Source of the DNA: Blattamonas nauphoetae
Taxonomy: Eukaryota; Preaxostyla; Oxymonadida
Assembly (NCBI GenBank): GCA_033064195.1
Contig: JARBJD010000081.1
Span: 1 to 64,000, forward strand
Direction of reading: 5' to 3'
Length of the DNA: 64,000 nt
In this document: one piece after another, positions 1-10,975 of the stretch
How positions within the stretch are numbered: position 1 is the stretch's first letter
How the letters are laid out: the number at the start of each line of letters is the position of its first letter
Notes under the pieces: model-generated
Databases searched by the model: none
Told to the model about the DNA's origin: nothing
Seen by the model: only the letters and a program-made list of their open reading frames with translations
Program-made: the position numbers and the translations under genes

Positions 1-798
1 GTGCTTCAGTGTTGCTGTCTTCCCGCCTGCATTCACATCGATCCCAGCATCGCTCTTCTGAGTGATCGTCCGAATTTCAGCCTCCGAATGCGATGAATCA
101 CCTCTTCATGTGTTATTCGCATCGTTTTCAGCAATTCCGAGTTCGCCTGCGTCTGAACTTCCTCAAACTCGTTCGTCTCTGCCAAGCGATATCCTGAATC
201 CAGCGATGAGCAAGTGAAGCGATACGACCCACAGTTCGGATGGGTGCTTGCCTCATTCACGCTTGCGTTCAGCAGGATGCGAATCTCAGGCGGCTCAGAT
301 ACATCAGCACAGATCTAATCTGTGTGGATAAGAACGAGTCTTTCCATTGCGCTGCCTTGATCTGAGTGTGAAGACGTGATCCTGCAATGAAGATCTTTTC
401 ATTGTCTGTGCTCGAATATTCTCATTCGTCAAACGTTGTGTCGGTGAATGATATCGCTCCATTCGATTCGATCTTGATGATCTGTGTCACCGGAATCTTG
501 TGTCTTCTCGACCATTATCAGATTCTTGAAGGTCACGTTGTTGAGAAGGATCTCGGGCTCGGCGTCTGTGAACAAACTCAGCAGCGGCTGGGCAAAGATT
601 CCTTGATCTGCCAGCGATGAGTTGAACACGGTGATCTTGATTGTGATCGGCTGTGTTGTTGTTTTGTCTAACTGTATTTGTATGTCATCGCGCTCATCGC
701 CATAATTCCCATGTTGTCAATACCACCCACTCTCCATCATTCTCAGCGAGATCAGCGAGCATTGGGCCAACAGGATCACGTTTAATTTCGTCATTGTC
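1..798 (-). pseudogene. Decayed beta-helix (pectin-lyase-like) surface protein fragment
   Basis: Minus-strand peptides in several frames belong to the same family as the intact protein at 31.5 kb. The hallmark 'HPNCGSYRFTCSSLDSGYRLA' block near 180-260 follows the CG...PC.SL..A pattern, with Phe-Thr-Cys replacing Pro-Cys. Near 430-630 lies a beta-helix-like stretch ending in LLNNVTFKNL. A hydrophobic segment starting MTMTKLNVILLAQC near 790 could be the remnant of the signal peptide. No single frame holds the whole region, so I read it as a broken copy of a host gene that continues beyond the left edge. Function cannot be assigned beyond likely cell-surface or secreted protein. Confidence 0.55.
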
Positions 799-799
799 A

Positions 800-2660
800 T
801 GGCTCCCTGGTTCTTTACTTTCTTCTCACTTTGTTCCTTTTCATCCTCCTGTTTCCCCACTCTTTCTCCTTCTTCAGTTCGGCTGCCATGTTCTGTTTGA
901 TGTTCTTTCTGAACATGGCGGTGTCGATGATTAGACATTGCTTGTCTTTGATGGCTGAATATGGACCAAGTGGTTTTCTCTTTTTCGTTTTGCTTCGCGT
1001 TGTTCCTCTTCCTTCCTTTTCTTCTCCATCTTCGCTTCATGTCGCTCCTTCTTTCGTCTTCGTGCTGCTTCCTGTTCTTCTCGCATCAGTTCTTCTTGTG
1101 CTCTTTCCTGTCGTCGAAGCTCGGCCAGTTTTGCTTCAATTTCTCGTCTTCTTGTCGAGGTCGTTCTTCCTCGTTCCCTTTCTTCTTCCTCTCTCTGGCG
1201 CTCCTCATCTTCCAATTTCGCCCTCCCTCTTCTTCATCCTGAAGGCGTTTGAAATCTCTCTCCGTGACCGCTTCTTCCTCCTCAGCCTTCTCCCTTGCCA
1301 ATCTCTCTGCTTCCTCGTTTTCCACTTCCTTCTCATCTTCTTCTCCTTTTTCCTTTTCGTCCACTCCTTCTTCTGATTCGTGAAAAGAATATTCCGAACC
1401 GAATATCTTCATCTTTGTATCCAGATTGCTGATTTGGAGTTGCTTCCCCTTCTTCAATTTTGCCTCATCATCTTCTTCGACCACAACTTCTTTGTCGTTT
1501 TCTTACTCATTTTCGTCTTTTTCGCCTGATTCTTCCTTTTCAGCGTCAGAATTGGATTCGAAATCAGTACCACGCACCGATCCTACTTTTCACATTCTGT
1601 TTCCCCACATGTTCGTGTTGTCACAATTTCGTTTTCATTTTCGTTGGTTTTCATTAATGCATTGATTTCTTGTCCAACTGAGGATCGAAGCTGTTGCCTT
1701 CCTCCATTCCATATTCTTGTTGGTCTTCAAACACTTCCTCCTGTCCATCTTGTTTTCAGGTTTGTTTCTTCGAAATCCAATTTTCTTCTGAAGAGCGTGA
1801 TTTCGAGATTCGGAGCTTGATCTTTTGGATGTCCGATTGGATTTCGAACTCCGGACGATTTATCTCCTTGAAATTTCTCCGTGATTTGACTGAGTGTTTG
1901 CTGTCTTCTTCTTTTCTGCTTCTAATTCTGTCCCTTCTACTTGTTCATTGTCTTCAAATTGATCGTCTGTTTCTGCTTGTTCATCCACTGGTTCTACAAA
2001 TTTCGCATCATCCTTATAATTTTGTTCATTTTCTTGCATCTCGTTTTCTTTATCGTTTGATTCTTCTTTTTAGGTTCGTGCGCCAAATGAGCGCGTTTTG
2101 ACTTCTGCTTCGATTTCTTCGTCTTCAACTTGGTCTTCTTCGAAATATTCCACTTCTTCAGCTTTTACATCATCTTCCTCCTGCAAATCTTCATGTTCAG
2201 ATTCAGCTTGCTCATTTTCAGGACCGGCAGTGTTGGGATCTTGATCGTCGAGATGATCGTTTTCGACAACTTCATCATTCTTGTTTTCTTCCCCATGTGC
2301 ATTCTGTTAAGATCCGGTATCTTCGCATATTTCTTCATACTGTTCCTCAGCATCTCTGTCTTCGCGTTCTGATTGCTCAAATTCTTGTAGGTTGTCATCG
2401 GCATCTCCATCGTCTTGTTCACCTCATCTTCAACTGCCTCTTCCTGTTTGTTCATATTCTCCTTCGATGTCCTCATCAACCTCAAATTGTTGGTCTTCAT
2501 CCCCTTCCCTTTTGTTTCCTTCGCATCGTCGCCTTTCTTGGTCGTTCTCACAATGTTGTACTGTTTTCGCTATTCTGGATCGGACGTTCTGTTTCAATTC
2601 TTCCTCTTTCTGTAAGTAGAAATTCTCAGTTGTGAGCGGATTCGAATCCTGAGTGACCAC
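800..2660 (-). pseudogene. Acidic Glu/Asp/Lys/Gln-rich low-complexity gene, broken
   Basis: The plus strand is strikingly rich in TCTTC/TTCTT, so the minus strand encodes runs of Glu, Asp, Lys, Gln and Asn. One minus frame from about 2410 to 1860 reads as acidic low-complexity protein for roughly 180 codons, interrupted only by TAA triplets. Further downstream the coding signal shifts between frames, with charged coiled-coil-like stretches such as EEVENEEAERLAREKAEEEE near 1320. No domain is recognised. The in-frame stops and frame changes suggest a decayed host gene. An alternative is a purely low-complexity tract with chance open frames. Confidence 0.4.
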
Positions 2661-3097
2661 CGTCCGTCGAGGCTGTCGATGGGAGCTGGAGTTGACTTTT
2701 CAGACGGAACATAGTGGAGGATGGGCTCAGAGATCAAGGAAAATGAACTTGGAAATCAGGTAAGAGGTGAAATGACCAAATGGAATGCATACTTCGGTCT
2801 GGGTAGTGGAGAATTAAATGCTGGCGGTGTAGAGAGAGATGGAGAGTCGGGAGGGCTATATGTTCGTGAATCCGACGACAAAGTTCCGGAAAAATGTCTG
2901 GAAGGGTCTCTCATTGAAAGACGCGTTAATGGGAAGGAACAGTCCGAGATCAACCCAGGATCTCTTTGACAACGATGAACCCAGATTGTAAAAAGTCAGA
3001 AAAGTAAGAAATGAGCAAAAAAGTGGAAGTGATAACGGATATTGAGGTGTTTGTTGAATAAAATGCGGTAAAGAATCGATAAGAACGAGTGTAATGA

Positions 3098-3180
3098 CAG
3101 ATCTGCGTGTAGACTTTCAGATCTGCGCCTAGACCGATCTGCAGATCTGCGTCTAGACTTTTCAGATCTGAGCCTAGACT
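3098..3180. repeat. Short direct repeats, CAGATCTG(A/C)GYCTAGAC type
   Basis: Four to five imperfect copies of a 17-20 bp unit reading roughly AGATCTGCGTCTAGACTT occur back to back, separated by 0-8 bases. They sit in the otherwise featureless gap between the acidic pseudogene and the next coding remnant. No function is suggested by the sequence. Confidence 0.6.
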
Positions 3181-3192
3181 TACCCAGCAGCG

Positions 3193-4285
3193 ATGAGACG
3201 AAAGAAGAAGCAAAGAAGAAGAAGGCGGAGACACACTCGTGAGCTGAACAACGGCCTGGCGGCTGTGCTGTTTACTGCGGCGCTACTCGATGAATCCTCT
3301 ACAAAGAACCCTGGCCCGCCCTTTGCCTGTGTGGGGGCATTTTCCGACCTTGTGCGATTGGTGATGCGCGGGACACCGGCAGTGACAGCGACACGGACAC
3401 CTTCCAACTCCCATAAAGTCACCCTCAAACCACACATTGTGGGGTTCCCGCTTTACCAGACTGACCAACGCATTCTGATGGAGCAGACAGGATCTGCTGA
3501 TGCCGTCCACAACTTGCGTTTCTATTCGTCGATTCCGGCAAATCCGATGAATGTGGCTCCAACACAAATGCAGTAGGAGTCACCGACATGCGGGAAGCAG
3601 GATCAGACAGCGAGGAGGCTGGCGAACGAGAAAAGACGAAGGACTACGAGACAAGATTGAAGTCACTGTAGAAGATTCGCGGGATGACTAGTCACAACGC
3701 AACAAAGCAATGGGAGAGATGAACAACCAGAACGACACGCCGACAGACAAAGACAGCGCGAGTGGGGTGAGAGTGAGTGGAGAGGAGAGAACGAGGACGA
3801 ACCAACTTCGGAGGAAGACCAGACGCGAATTGAAGCATCAGAAACAGCGCCTGAGTGTTGAGAGGAGCAGCCGAGCCCACCTGCTCTCAACTGACTGGTG
3901 ACAAGCACGGCCTCGTCCTGTCAACACGATAATCGCTAACTCCAATCGAGACGAGCAAATCGACGATTTCTCGCGTTTGGAAGACTCGTTCGTGGCGAGA
4001 CCGAAGCCGAACAACTCGCTGCAGGAGAAATGAGGAGAGCGGAAGGAGTCGCCGGCTGATCTGACACGACACACCCGCCGACAACGTCTTCAGATGCACA
4101 TGTCACAACGAGGGCAGTTCGCGAGCACCAACAACAGCCGAAAAGCACCGTCTCTCTCCGAATGAATTGGACAGTGATGCCGAACAGCAGATTGAAGTGG
4201 TCAAGCAGAAGGATGGCAGTGTCGATTCTTCTCTGAAACTTGAATTAGAACCCTCCTCGACACATCTGCACCTTCAAACTCAATA
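3193..4285 (+). pseudogene. Unrecognised plus-strand coding remnant with basic start and acidic end
   Basis: A 127-residue open frame starts with an Arg/Lys-rich stretch (MRRKKKQRRRRRRHTREL) and continues with ordinary-looking protein to 3576. Beyond it, charged peptides appear in changing frames. The stretch 4159-4285 reads as a plausible C-terminus (SPNELDSDAEQQIEVV...), ending in TAA. No GT-AG intron set I tried joined the pieces cleanly, so I regard this as degraded. I recognise no domain. It lies directly left of the nested transposon cluster. Confidence 0.3.
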
Positions 4286-4440
4286 ATTTCAATTTTTGCA
4301 GAGAAACATTCTGAATAAAGTCAAAAAGTGATGAAAAGTAAACAAAAACTGGTTGTGACACACTATGATAAGATTATCACTTTTACGCGGAATTCGACCA
4401 GGTGTGGCGAAAATAGGGAGATATAGGGTGCGACTAATTA

Positions 4441-7023
4441 ATTGCGTTTCTGGGCAGGTCACCCAAATGCATAATTCTTCTTAATTTTCACCTTTTACCA
4501 TAAATCAAACAATTCTATGGTGTCCGGCAACAAAATCAAAGAAACGACGATCTATTCGAGAACAATGGAGTTGTCGAGTTTTCAAGACATAAAAGAAAAC
4601 AAGTAATGGACATAAAACACATGCACAGACTTCCCTTCAGCGATAGACGACGATATCCAATGGAGATCGTGGAGGAAACTGTTGTTGGGTCGTACAAAGA
4701 ACTGAATGCATCGGTTGAATTTGCGCCGACGAGGAGATTTGGAATGGTGATTTCAGAGGAAATTATCAACTTCAGATCGAACGACCAGGCTGGTTGGGTC
4801 TTTTCGCCATTCCTTCCCGGCTATAATCAATGTATCACACATTATTGAGAAAAGAAGGGTTTGCGATGGTCTGTGTGCATGATCAGGACTTTTCGCTGGA
4901 AAAATGACTGAATCGAAGTGTCACACCTTTGTGACGGGAAGCTGAGAGTCCGGCCTTTGATTGTTTCAGGTTGAAGGCAAACATGCGTAGTGTCAAGAGA
5001 ACATGTGTTGGTTGTTTAGAAGAGATCCGTGCTGTTCACACAATGAATCAGTGGTTCAACGCAAGCACGCAATGTGCAATTAAAACCGATGCTTGGGTTG
5101 ATCGCACAAGATTCCGATTTATCGCATAATTTTGATCGTTGAATTGAGTAGATTAACAATGAGTGTATGAAAAGGATAACTGTTCGTAGCATATTTTATG
5201 TGTGAGTTGCTGGTGTCGCTTTCTTCGATTTGCATTTCTTCGATTGTTTTTCTTTTCTGGATCTTGGGAGAAGGCTAGGATGATTCCAAAGGGTTGTGGA
5301 CGTGTCTTTCTGCGAGTGGGCTCTTTCTTGGGGAGATCGAGACATTTTCTCCACGGAGCTTTTGAGCAATCAGTTCAAGCTTTTGTGGTTGACGGTTGGG
5401 AGCAATCCGTCGTCCGTTAAACTCACCTCCAAACCTGCAGATCGAAAAGCACTTCGTACAGAGATTGGGCATGTACTTTGAATATAGGCACATGTGGCAA
5501 TTGCGATCAACTCCTCAATAGTAGTATCGCACTCTCTCCTCGTAATTCATTTATCCTCATCTTCCACACCCCAAAATGCCGAGATCGCACGGTTGTGTTA
5601 GGTGAGATGAGTTGGGAGGAAGAAGATATAGTTGGATATTGTGTGATTCGAGAATCTTGCGAACTTCGTCGGTCCCGTGGACTTTGAGTCCGTCAGTGAT
5701 CAGTACAGCCTTTTGATCGGGAAGTTTCAATGCAGCTCGTCGATGGTATATTGTCGGAACAAGGATTCGTTCGATCCACTGGGTGAAGAGATCGGAGTCG
5801 ACCCATTGAGACGTTGACTGATAAACTAAGCAGTCACGGCCATGTACAACACCAATTTGGGCCATTTTCAGAACATCGATGGTAGTCCCGATCACAAAGA
5901 ATGGGATCTCAGATGATCCGTCGAGACAAAGACAAGGGAGGAGAGTCATTGCTTTTTCCGATCTTGAAACTGGAATGTGATTTTCAGATTGTTGATCGAC
6001 TGGAACCAAAATTTTGAGTTGAGCAATCTTCCCAAGCGTGGTATTGACTTTCATCTGTGTGAAAATAAAAGACCATGGAGTTTCGTCGAATACCTTCGTA
6101 ATTTCATCTTTGTGCCTTTCAATGTCCGCTGGATTCGCCCTCATCCTGTATACTTCCCTTGGTTTGAAGCGTTCATGCTTAAGTTTGTCTTGATGTCGAT
6201 TTAAAAGCCGGTGATGGAAGTTGTGAGAGACTGTTACCCCAAAGTCTGTGTGAATTGTCTGCCGAAGATCCTTAAGCTTCCATGGTTTTCCGTTCGAAAA
6301 GCGTCGATTGCTTTCTGAACAACATCTTCTTCCTCTTTGTCACTCAAAGTCTGTTTCCCATTCCTCTCTCCATTTTCTTGCTTCGAAAAGATCTTGCTCG
6401 CGAGAATGTGGATGGTAAGATGCCGAGTCCTCGCGATATTGATTCCCCTTGGATCTGTTTGATGGGCTGGACCAGGTTGGTTCTCTGGACGAACCATCTT
6501 GCTTTCTCTGCATCTGATTTCCCACGAAGCTGGACAAATTCGAGATAGAGGATTTCAGTGAGTTGTGGATCGAAAAACGGTCCGATATGTTCTGTGAAGA
6601 CCTCTTTCGATGTGACATGTCCTTTTTCCAGCTTATTTTTTGGCATGACCCTCGATTTAAGAAAAGTGAACGATCAAACCATGATCAAAAACAAATTGCA
6701 CATTGCGTGCAGTCGGTGAACCACTGATGCTTTGAAGTCGTGGGACAGATCTTTATCAATGAATCTGTTCGATTGGCCAGTGTCTGATGATTGAAGCAAA
6801 AAGGGAAAATTTCATTATGTTTCTTCCGAAGTGGATGCCACATTTCGATTGTAAGCTCCAATCCATCCAGAAACCTGGTTCTGAACTTCACGACTCTGAA
6901 CTCCAACTTCCAATTTTTTGTCTCTTTATTTTGTTGCCGGACACCATAGAATTGTTTGATTTACGATGAAAGGTGAAAATTAAGAAGAATTATGCATTTG
7001 GGTGACCTGCCCAGAAACGCAAT
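4441..7023. mobile_element. Pogo-like DNA transposon (element A) with about 91-bp terminal inverted repeats
   Basis: The left 91 bp (4441-4531, starting ATTGCGTTTCTGGGCAGGTC) and the reversed right 91 bp (6933-7023) differ at only a few positions. Similarity continues weakly about 15 bp further inward. Between them lies a minus-strand transposase with a DD35D core. The near-identical terminal repeats suggest a fairly young insertion. The target duplication is unclear: TTAA or TTGA flank the two sides, whereas this superfamily usually duplicates TA. The rest of the interior, 4532-5350, shows only short open frames without recognisable products. Confidence 0.8.
5370..6646 (-). pseudogene. Pogo/Tigger-type transposase (DDE_1), frameshifted
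   Basis: The first 100 residues (MPKNKLEKGHVTSKEVF...) probably hold the helix-turn-helix DNA-binding part. The catalytic region runs through 6200-5557 and includes LITDGLKVH and, 35 residues later, LTQPCD, matching DD35D of the DDE superfamily. Coding moves from the frame of LSDKEEEDVVQKAIDAFRT to that of GKPWKLKDLRQTIHTDFG by a one-base shift near 6290. At least one more shift lies near 6500, and the C-terminus (IEELIAIATCAYIQST...) continues in another frame to about 5370. None of these joins looks like a GT-AG intron, so the gene is probably dead. It would have cut and pasted element A. Confidence 0.75.
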
Positions 7024-8107
7024 TGAGACCTTTGGGCCCCAATCTTGATATCATCCAGAATTTTTAGAACACCTTTAATTACTCTTAATTTATTCAGAAA
7101 TGGTGTCCGGAAAACCTTAAAATGCTTTAGCATCGAGAAAATGATCACAGTAAATGGGTCACATTCTCCAGAATACACGCTCGAAAAGACACCATCCCAC
7201 CAGACTGTCGAAAGACAGGTAAAAGTTCTTCCAAATTGTTGTGGCCAGGATTGTATTCTATTTCTTTGTGGAAATTACTTTCACAAGATGAGAGTCACTT
7301 CTTGAAAAAGGAGAGAGGAGATGAGAAAAGATTGACAGACTATTGGATTCGAATTTAAGAAGTTGATGTGGTCATCAACACCAATCTTCAGGAGTGTAGT
7401 GATTGCTGGAGTCGTTTTCTTCCGTGGAAATTCGTCACTAGAAAGTGCCAAATATGAGGTACAATTGATTCACACAGTCCATCCTTATTGATTCTGGAAA
7501 ATTAGAAACTTCCACTGAAGCGATCGTGAGATAGGGATGGCTCTTTTCACGAGTGGTATCTACACTTGAGCCCGTTTTTCTGACAATGTTGGATCAATTA
7601 CGGAAGAAAAAGTGAATACCGTGTTGATGAAGATGTGTGTTGATCTGGAAGTGCTTGATACGGGCATCTGTCCGTGATCTCTTCAGCCCAATTTGTCTTT
7701 TCTTTGTTTCTGGTGATGTTTCGGAAGTTCCTTCAAAGATATTGTTCTTGTAAGTCAGATATACGATAAAAGTCTGAAAATGAAGAAAAGTGAGGGAAAC
7801 AATGAAGATGACAGATCACATAATGAAACAGGAAAATTGGTCCAGACTACCTTTGATCAGTCGCGATCTCACTTGAGATCGATTCTATTCTTTCCTCAGC
7901 TGTTCAGTCCTCTTCATTTTTGGGTTTCGGTTTGGTAATTCGTGTGTTTTGTGAATCCAAACAATGAAATATGGGGTAATTTGGTCAAAATGTCAGAGGT
8001 AAATCAACAAATGGACAACGGAAAGTTGCATGACACAATTTCGGGAGTGTAATTCAGGAGGGATTAGTAAATCGAAGATTGGGACCCAAAGGCCTCTAAT
8101 TAATTTA

Positions 8108-9716
8108 GGGTGTCACAAATTAGGGGCAAGTAAAAAGGGGACCAAAAGTGATGACCCATTTCAAAAACAATGCAGAAAGAACGCATTAAGTGAAGTTAAA
8201 AGCATTTCAAAATTAGTTCATAAAATCGACGACATCGCTGCTGTCACTTTGATCAGCGTCTTGGCCGGGATTGTCTTGTTGAGGGTTCACTGGAGCGTGT
8301 AGTTGTTCACGAATCTGGGCATCTGATACGAACCAGAGTCCGTTTCTGGTATGATCGCGCCTTCCCTGAGCTTGAGGAGGCTGTCTTTGAAGCTCAGCAT
8401 CCGTTAATTTTGAGAGGATAGGTTCGATCGAGGGTGGGAACATTCCGGAAACTCGGAAAGATTCTCGAATAGTTTGTGAGGAGAGTCCTCTGTCCAGCGC
8501 GTCTCGACATGTTCGGATGAAGAGTGCTCTCTTCTCACTCGCTGTTTGAAGAGGATGTGGCGTGATTGAGTGGAGGAGATGGTTCTTAAAGTTGGCGGTT
8601 ACAAACTGATCTACTGGTTGTAATAGATGGGTGGTGTGACTTGGCAGAATCACCACATCTATATTGTGTTGTTGGCACAACATCTGTACGTTGAGGGTAT
8701 AGTGTGATCTCAAGCCATCCATAATGAGGAGGCATCGTTCGTTTTGTCTCCCAAGAAACATGCGCTTTTGTTCGATGGCGGGAATGATAATCATTTGGAA
8801 AAGCGTTGCGAAGAGTGTGTTGGTCATCCGCGTCTGTGGGGATGGCTGAATATAGAGAGATGGTGATCTATATGGAGAATATTCCGGCGCAAGTTGTTGA
8901 GATGGAACCATCATGATTGTCGGTAAAGCTTCTCCATCCGCACACACAGTCAATATCAGGGTGATTTTTGGGGGGATCGGTATATGTGGGACTATGGGTC
9001 TCGGGTCGTTGGGCTCTACAGCCACGATAACATTGTGGAACGGGGCGGAGGAGGCAAAAGTTTCGTCCAGGTTGATGATTAAACCTGGACTATATGGATG
9101 GATCTGGTGTAATCTACAGTATGTCTGTAACCAGGGCACTATCACTTCTCGTGACGATTGTTTGAATCGTTCGTGCGGGAACTGCTCACTCTTTTGCGAC
9201 GAGATCGGGGCGTTTCGGATGAACGCATATCCGTATGTTCGAGATAATTGAGGGTGCGGATCAACAATGGGGCGTGCCTGAATATGTTCTTGACACTATA
9301 CGGAAATGAAGAATGAATGGGAGTCAAACCATGCGACGAATATCCATCGCTGAATGGAAGTGTCGATGTTGCCGATCAGTATGAATCTGTTCTTTGATTT
9401 GATCTCGTTCATGAGGAGTAATCTTTGATGGTCTGCCTCTAATCCCGCAGGGTTGGTTGGATCTGACTCGTTTCAGAGCCCGGTATAAGGTTTTCTTCGA
9501 CACTAAATGGAGTCGAAGAATGCGAGCAAACGGGATGTTGTGCTGCATGCACAGGCGAACGAACCGTTCGCCACGGTGTTGGATGGTCCGGTATTGTTCC
9601 AGAGCCGCCAATTGGAAGAATCTGCGCATCCGAAAGTAACGATTTTTCATGTTGATCTAGGGCGTATGATGTATTTTTGGTCCCCATTTTTTGCTTTTAC
9701 CCCTTTTGTGACACCC
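8108..9716. mobile_element. Pogo-like DNA transposon (element B), apparently complete
   Basis: Left terminus GGGTGTCACAAATTAGGGGC (8108) and reversed right terminus GGGTGTCACAAAAGGGG (9716) form imperfect inverted repeats of about 40 bp that extend to GGGGACCAAAA. TA dinucleotides at 8106-8107 and 9717-9718 give the expected TA target duplication. The 1.6 kb body is almost filled by one minus-strand transposase. It is inserted inside the right terminal repeat of element C. The TAGGGTG start is shared with element C, suggesting related families. Confidence 0.85.
8213..9650 (-). CDS. Pogo-type DDE transposase, intact after removal of a 34-nt intron
   Basis: Exon 1 starts MKNRYFRMRRFFQLAALEQ and carries a helix-turn-helix region (VSKKTLYRALKRV... 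GIRGRPSKITPHERDQI). After ...MDIRRM the sequence GTTTGACTCC...CCGTATAG (34 nt) behaves as an intron. Its removal joins directly to CQEHIQARPIVDPHPQLSRT and on into the catalytic domain, giving 467 codons with no break. Catalytic residues are visible: INLDETF, LLIMDGLRSH and LLQPVDQF, with 35 residues between the last two (DD35D). The C-terminus is Asp-rich (DADQSDSSDVVDF). It would bind the element B termini and catalyse excision and integration at TA. No damaged catalytic motif is seen, so recent activity is possible. Confidence 0.8.
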
Positions 9717-9736
9717 TATTAGTCGCACTCCTAAAG

Positions 9737-10080
9737 GTCATAAAATGAAGTGTTAAGAACAACTGCACCGACCTGTACGATCGGTGCCAATATTATTCGC
9801 TCCGGTCTGACTCCAATTTCTGAGGGATAAGTCTCTATCCAGTCCATGTGAGGTTTGTTCGAGAATGTTTGCAAAACACTGTGGGTGTGATCTTGATGTT
9901 CAAGACAAATATCGCTCTTGGAGGTTCCAACACTGATTTCTCCACATTTACTATGCTGTTCTTGACGAAACGGGAAACTTTATAGGCTCATTCTGCTCTC
10001 TCCTTGAATAAGTACAGAACTCTTCACAATCGTATGCCATACATCCCTCCCGATCAATTCCTTTTCTTCTGTCTGTTTCT
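9737..10080. other. Gap without recognised gene
   Basis: About 340 bases between the transposon cluster and the next minus-strand coding signal. I see only short open frames and AT-rich sequence here, and no repeat shared with the rest of the window. Confidence 0.4.
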
Positions 10081-10084
10081 GGTT

Positions 10085-10690
10085 TAGAATTGAGACCATC
10101 TCCGTATTATCTGGTTTCGTTATCAAATCAACTCGAAAACAACATCGCAGAAATTGACGTTCATGCTCAGATCTTCAGTGATTGTTCGTCACGTGTGTTG
10201 AATATGATTTTCATGGAGTTCAGACCTTCAACATTTGGACTCATTGCCGATACAATCTTTCCAGCTGGATTGGGATGAACAGTGTCACGATTTCACTCCA
10301 AGTCAAAGTTAAACACGAAGAGAACTCCCCCGACTCGCTTTTCAACTACTATGAGTTCTGCTGCTGTCAACCAAAGATGGAGATTGGTGGTATCATTGAA
10401 CAAGTACTCTTTCTCTGAACGTCCTCCCAAACACACTTCCACATTGAACTATTGAATCCCTCTCACCATATTCGGGGGTGTCATCTTCTGTTGGCCTTGT
10501 GATGGGAACGTCTTGTCTGTCTCGATCATATATGTCGCAAGTCATTGGATTCTCTTCCACCCAAGTGTAGAAGTCGAGAGGACCAACACCGCACATTAAC
10601 ACCACACTGTGAGAGTTATATGTTGTGTTCTCAGACGTCAAGTTGAAAATACTATTGGAAGTGTTTGTTTTCGTCGTGATCACTTCATTT
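10085..10690 (-). other. Possible small secreted Cys-rich gene (MRH-like?) or its remnant
   Basis: A 96-residue minus frame contains the block VVLMCGVGPLDFYTWVEENP, followed by MTCDIYDRDRQD. This resembles the CG...W.EENP.TC pattern of mannose-6-phosphate-receptor homology domains. A second frame continues FNVEVCLGGRSEKEYLFNDT to DLE. The two can be joined by a 61-nt GT-AG interval (10466-10526 approximately), and a further 32-nt interval would extend to WKDCIGNESKC. I could not close a full gene from start to stop, so this may be a real spliced gene with missed exons or a decayed one. The domain assignment is tentative. Confidence 0.25.
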
Positions 10691-10975
10691 CGTTGAGAGG
10701 CGCACTAGATTAAGCTCAGAATCGTTATTTGAGAAAGGATGACTTGGAACAAAGTCATTCGAAATCAAACGAAGTCGTGACTTAAGATTTTTGAAAGGGT
10801 CCGACATCGTTGTCCACAATTTTGCGCGACTCGATATTCGCATTCAACCTGAAGCCTGAATCAGGCAAATGAGTATGTTGATAACGATATCCACAAGAAT
10901 TTGCTCATTATGTTGGGAAAAGAAGATGATGAAGTAATTCGAGGAAATGTGGATGATTTGGTCAAGGTGACTTGT

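Larger units (their letters stand above)
4424..9733. mobile_element. Outer non-autonomous DNA transposon (element C), split by two later insertions
   Basis: The left end reads TAGGGTGCGACTAAT (4424-4438). The right end, reversed, reads TAGGAGTGCGACTAAT (9718-9733). The inner halves of the same terminal repeat lie at 7024-7050 (TGAGACCTTTGGGCCCCAAT) and, reversed, at about 8070-8100 (AGAGGCCTTTGGGTCCCAAT). Joining the halves gives terminal inverted repeats of about 45 bp, the left one interrupted by element A and the right one by element B. Outer TA dinucleotides flank both ends, as expected for the Tc1/mariner/pogo superfamily. Without the inserts the element is about 1.1 kb. Its core (7050-8070) shows no transposase that I recognise. 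Confidence 0.75.

Noticed and set aside
6234-6646. Tiny introns rescuing the transposase of element A
   Set aside because: The change of frame near 6290 is a single base with no GT-AG interval, and a 28-nt candidate near 6480 leads into a frame that stops before the conserved helices.
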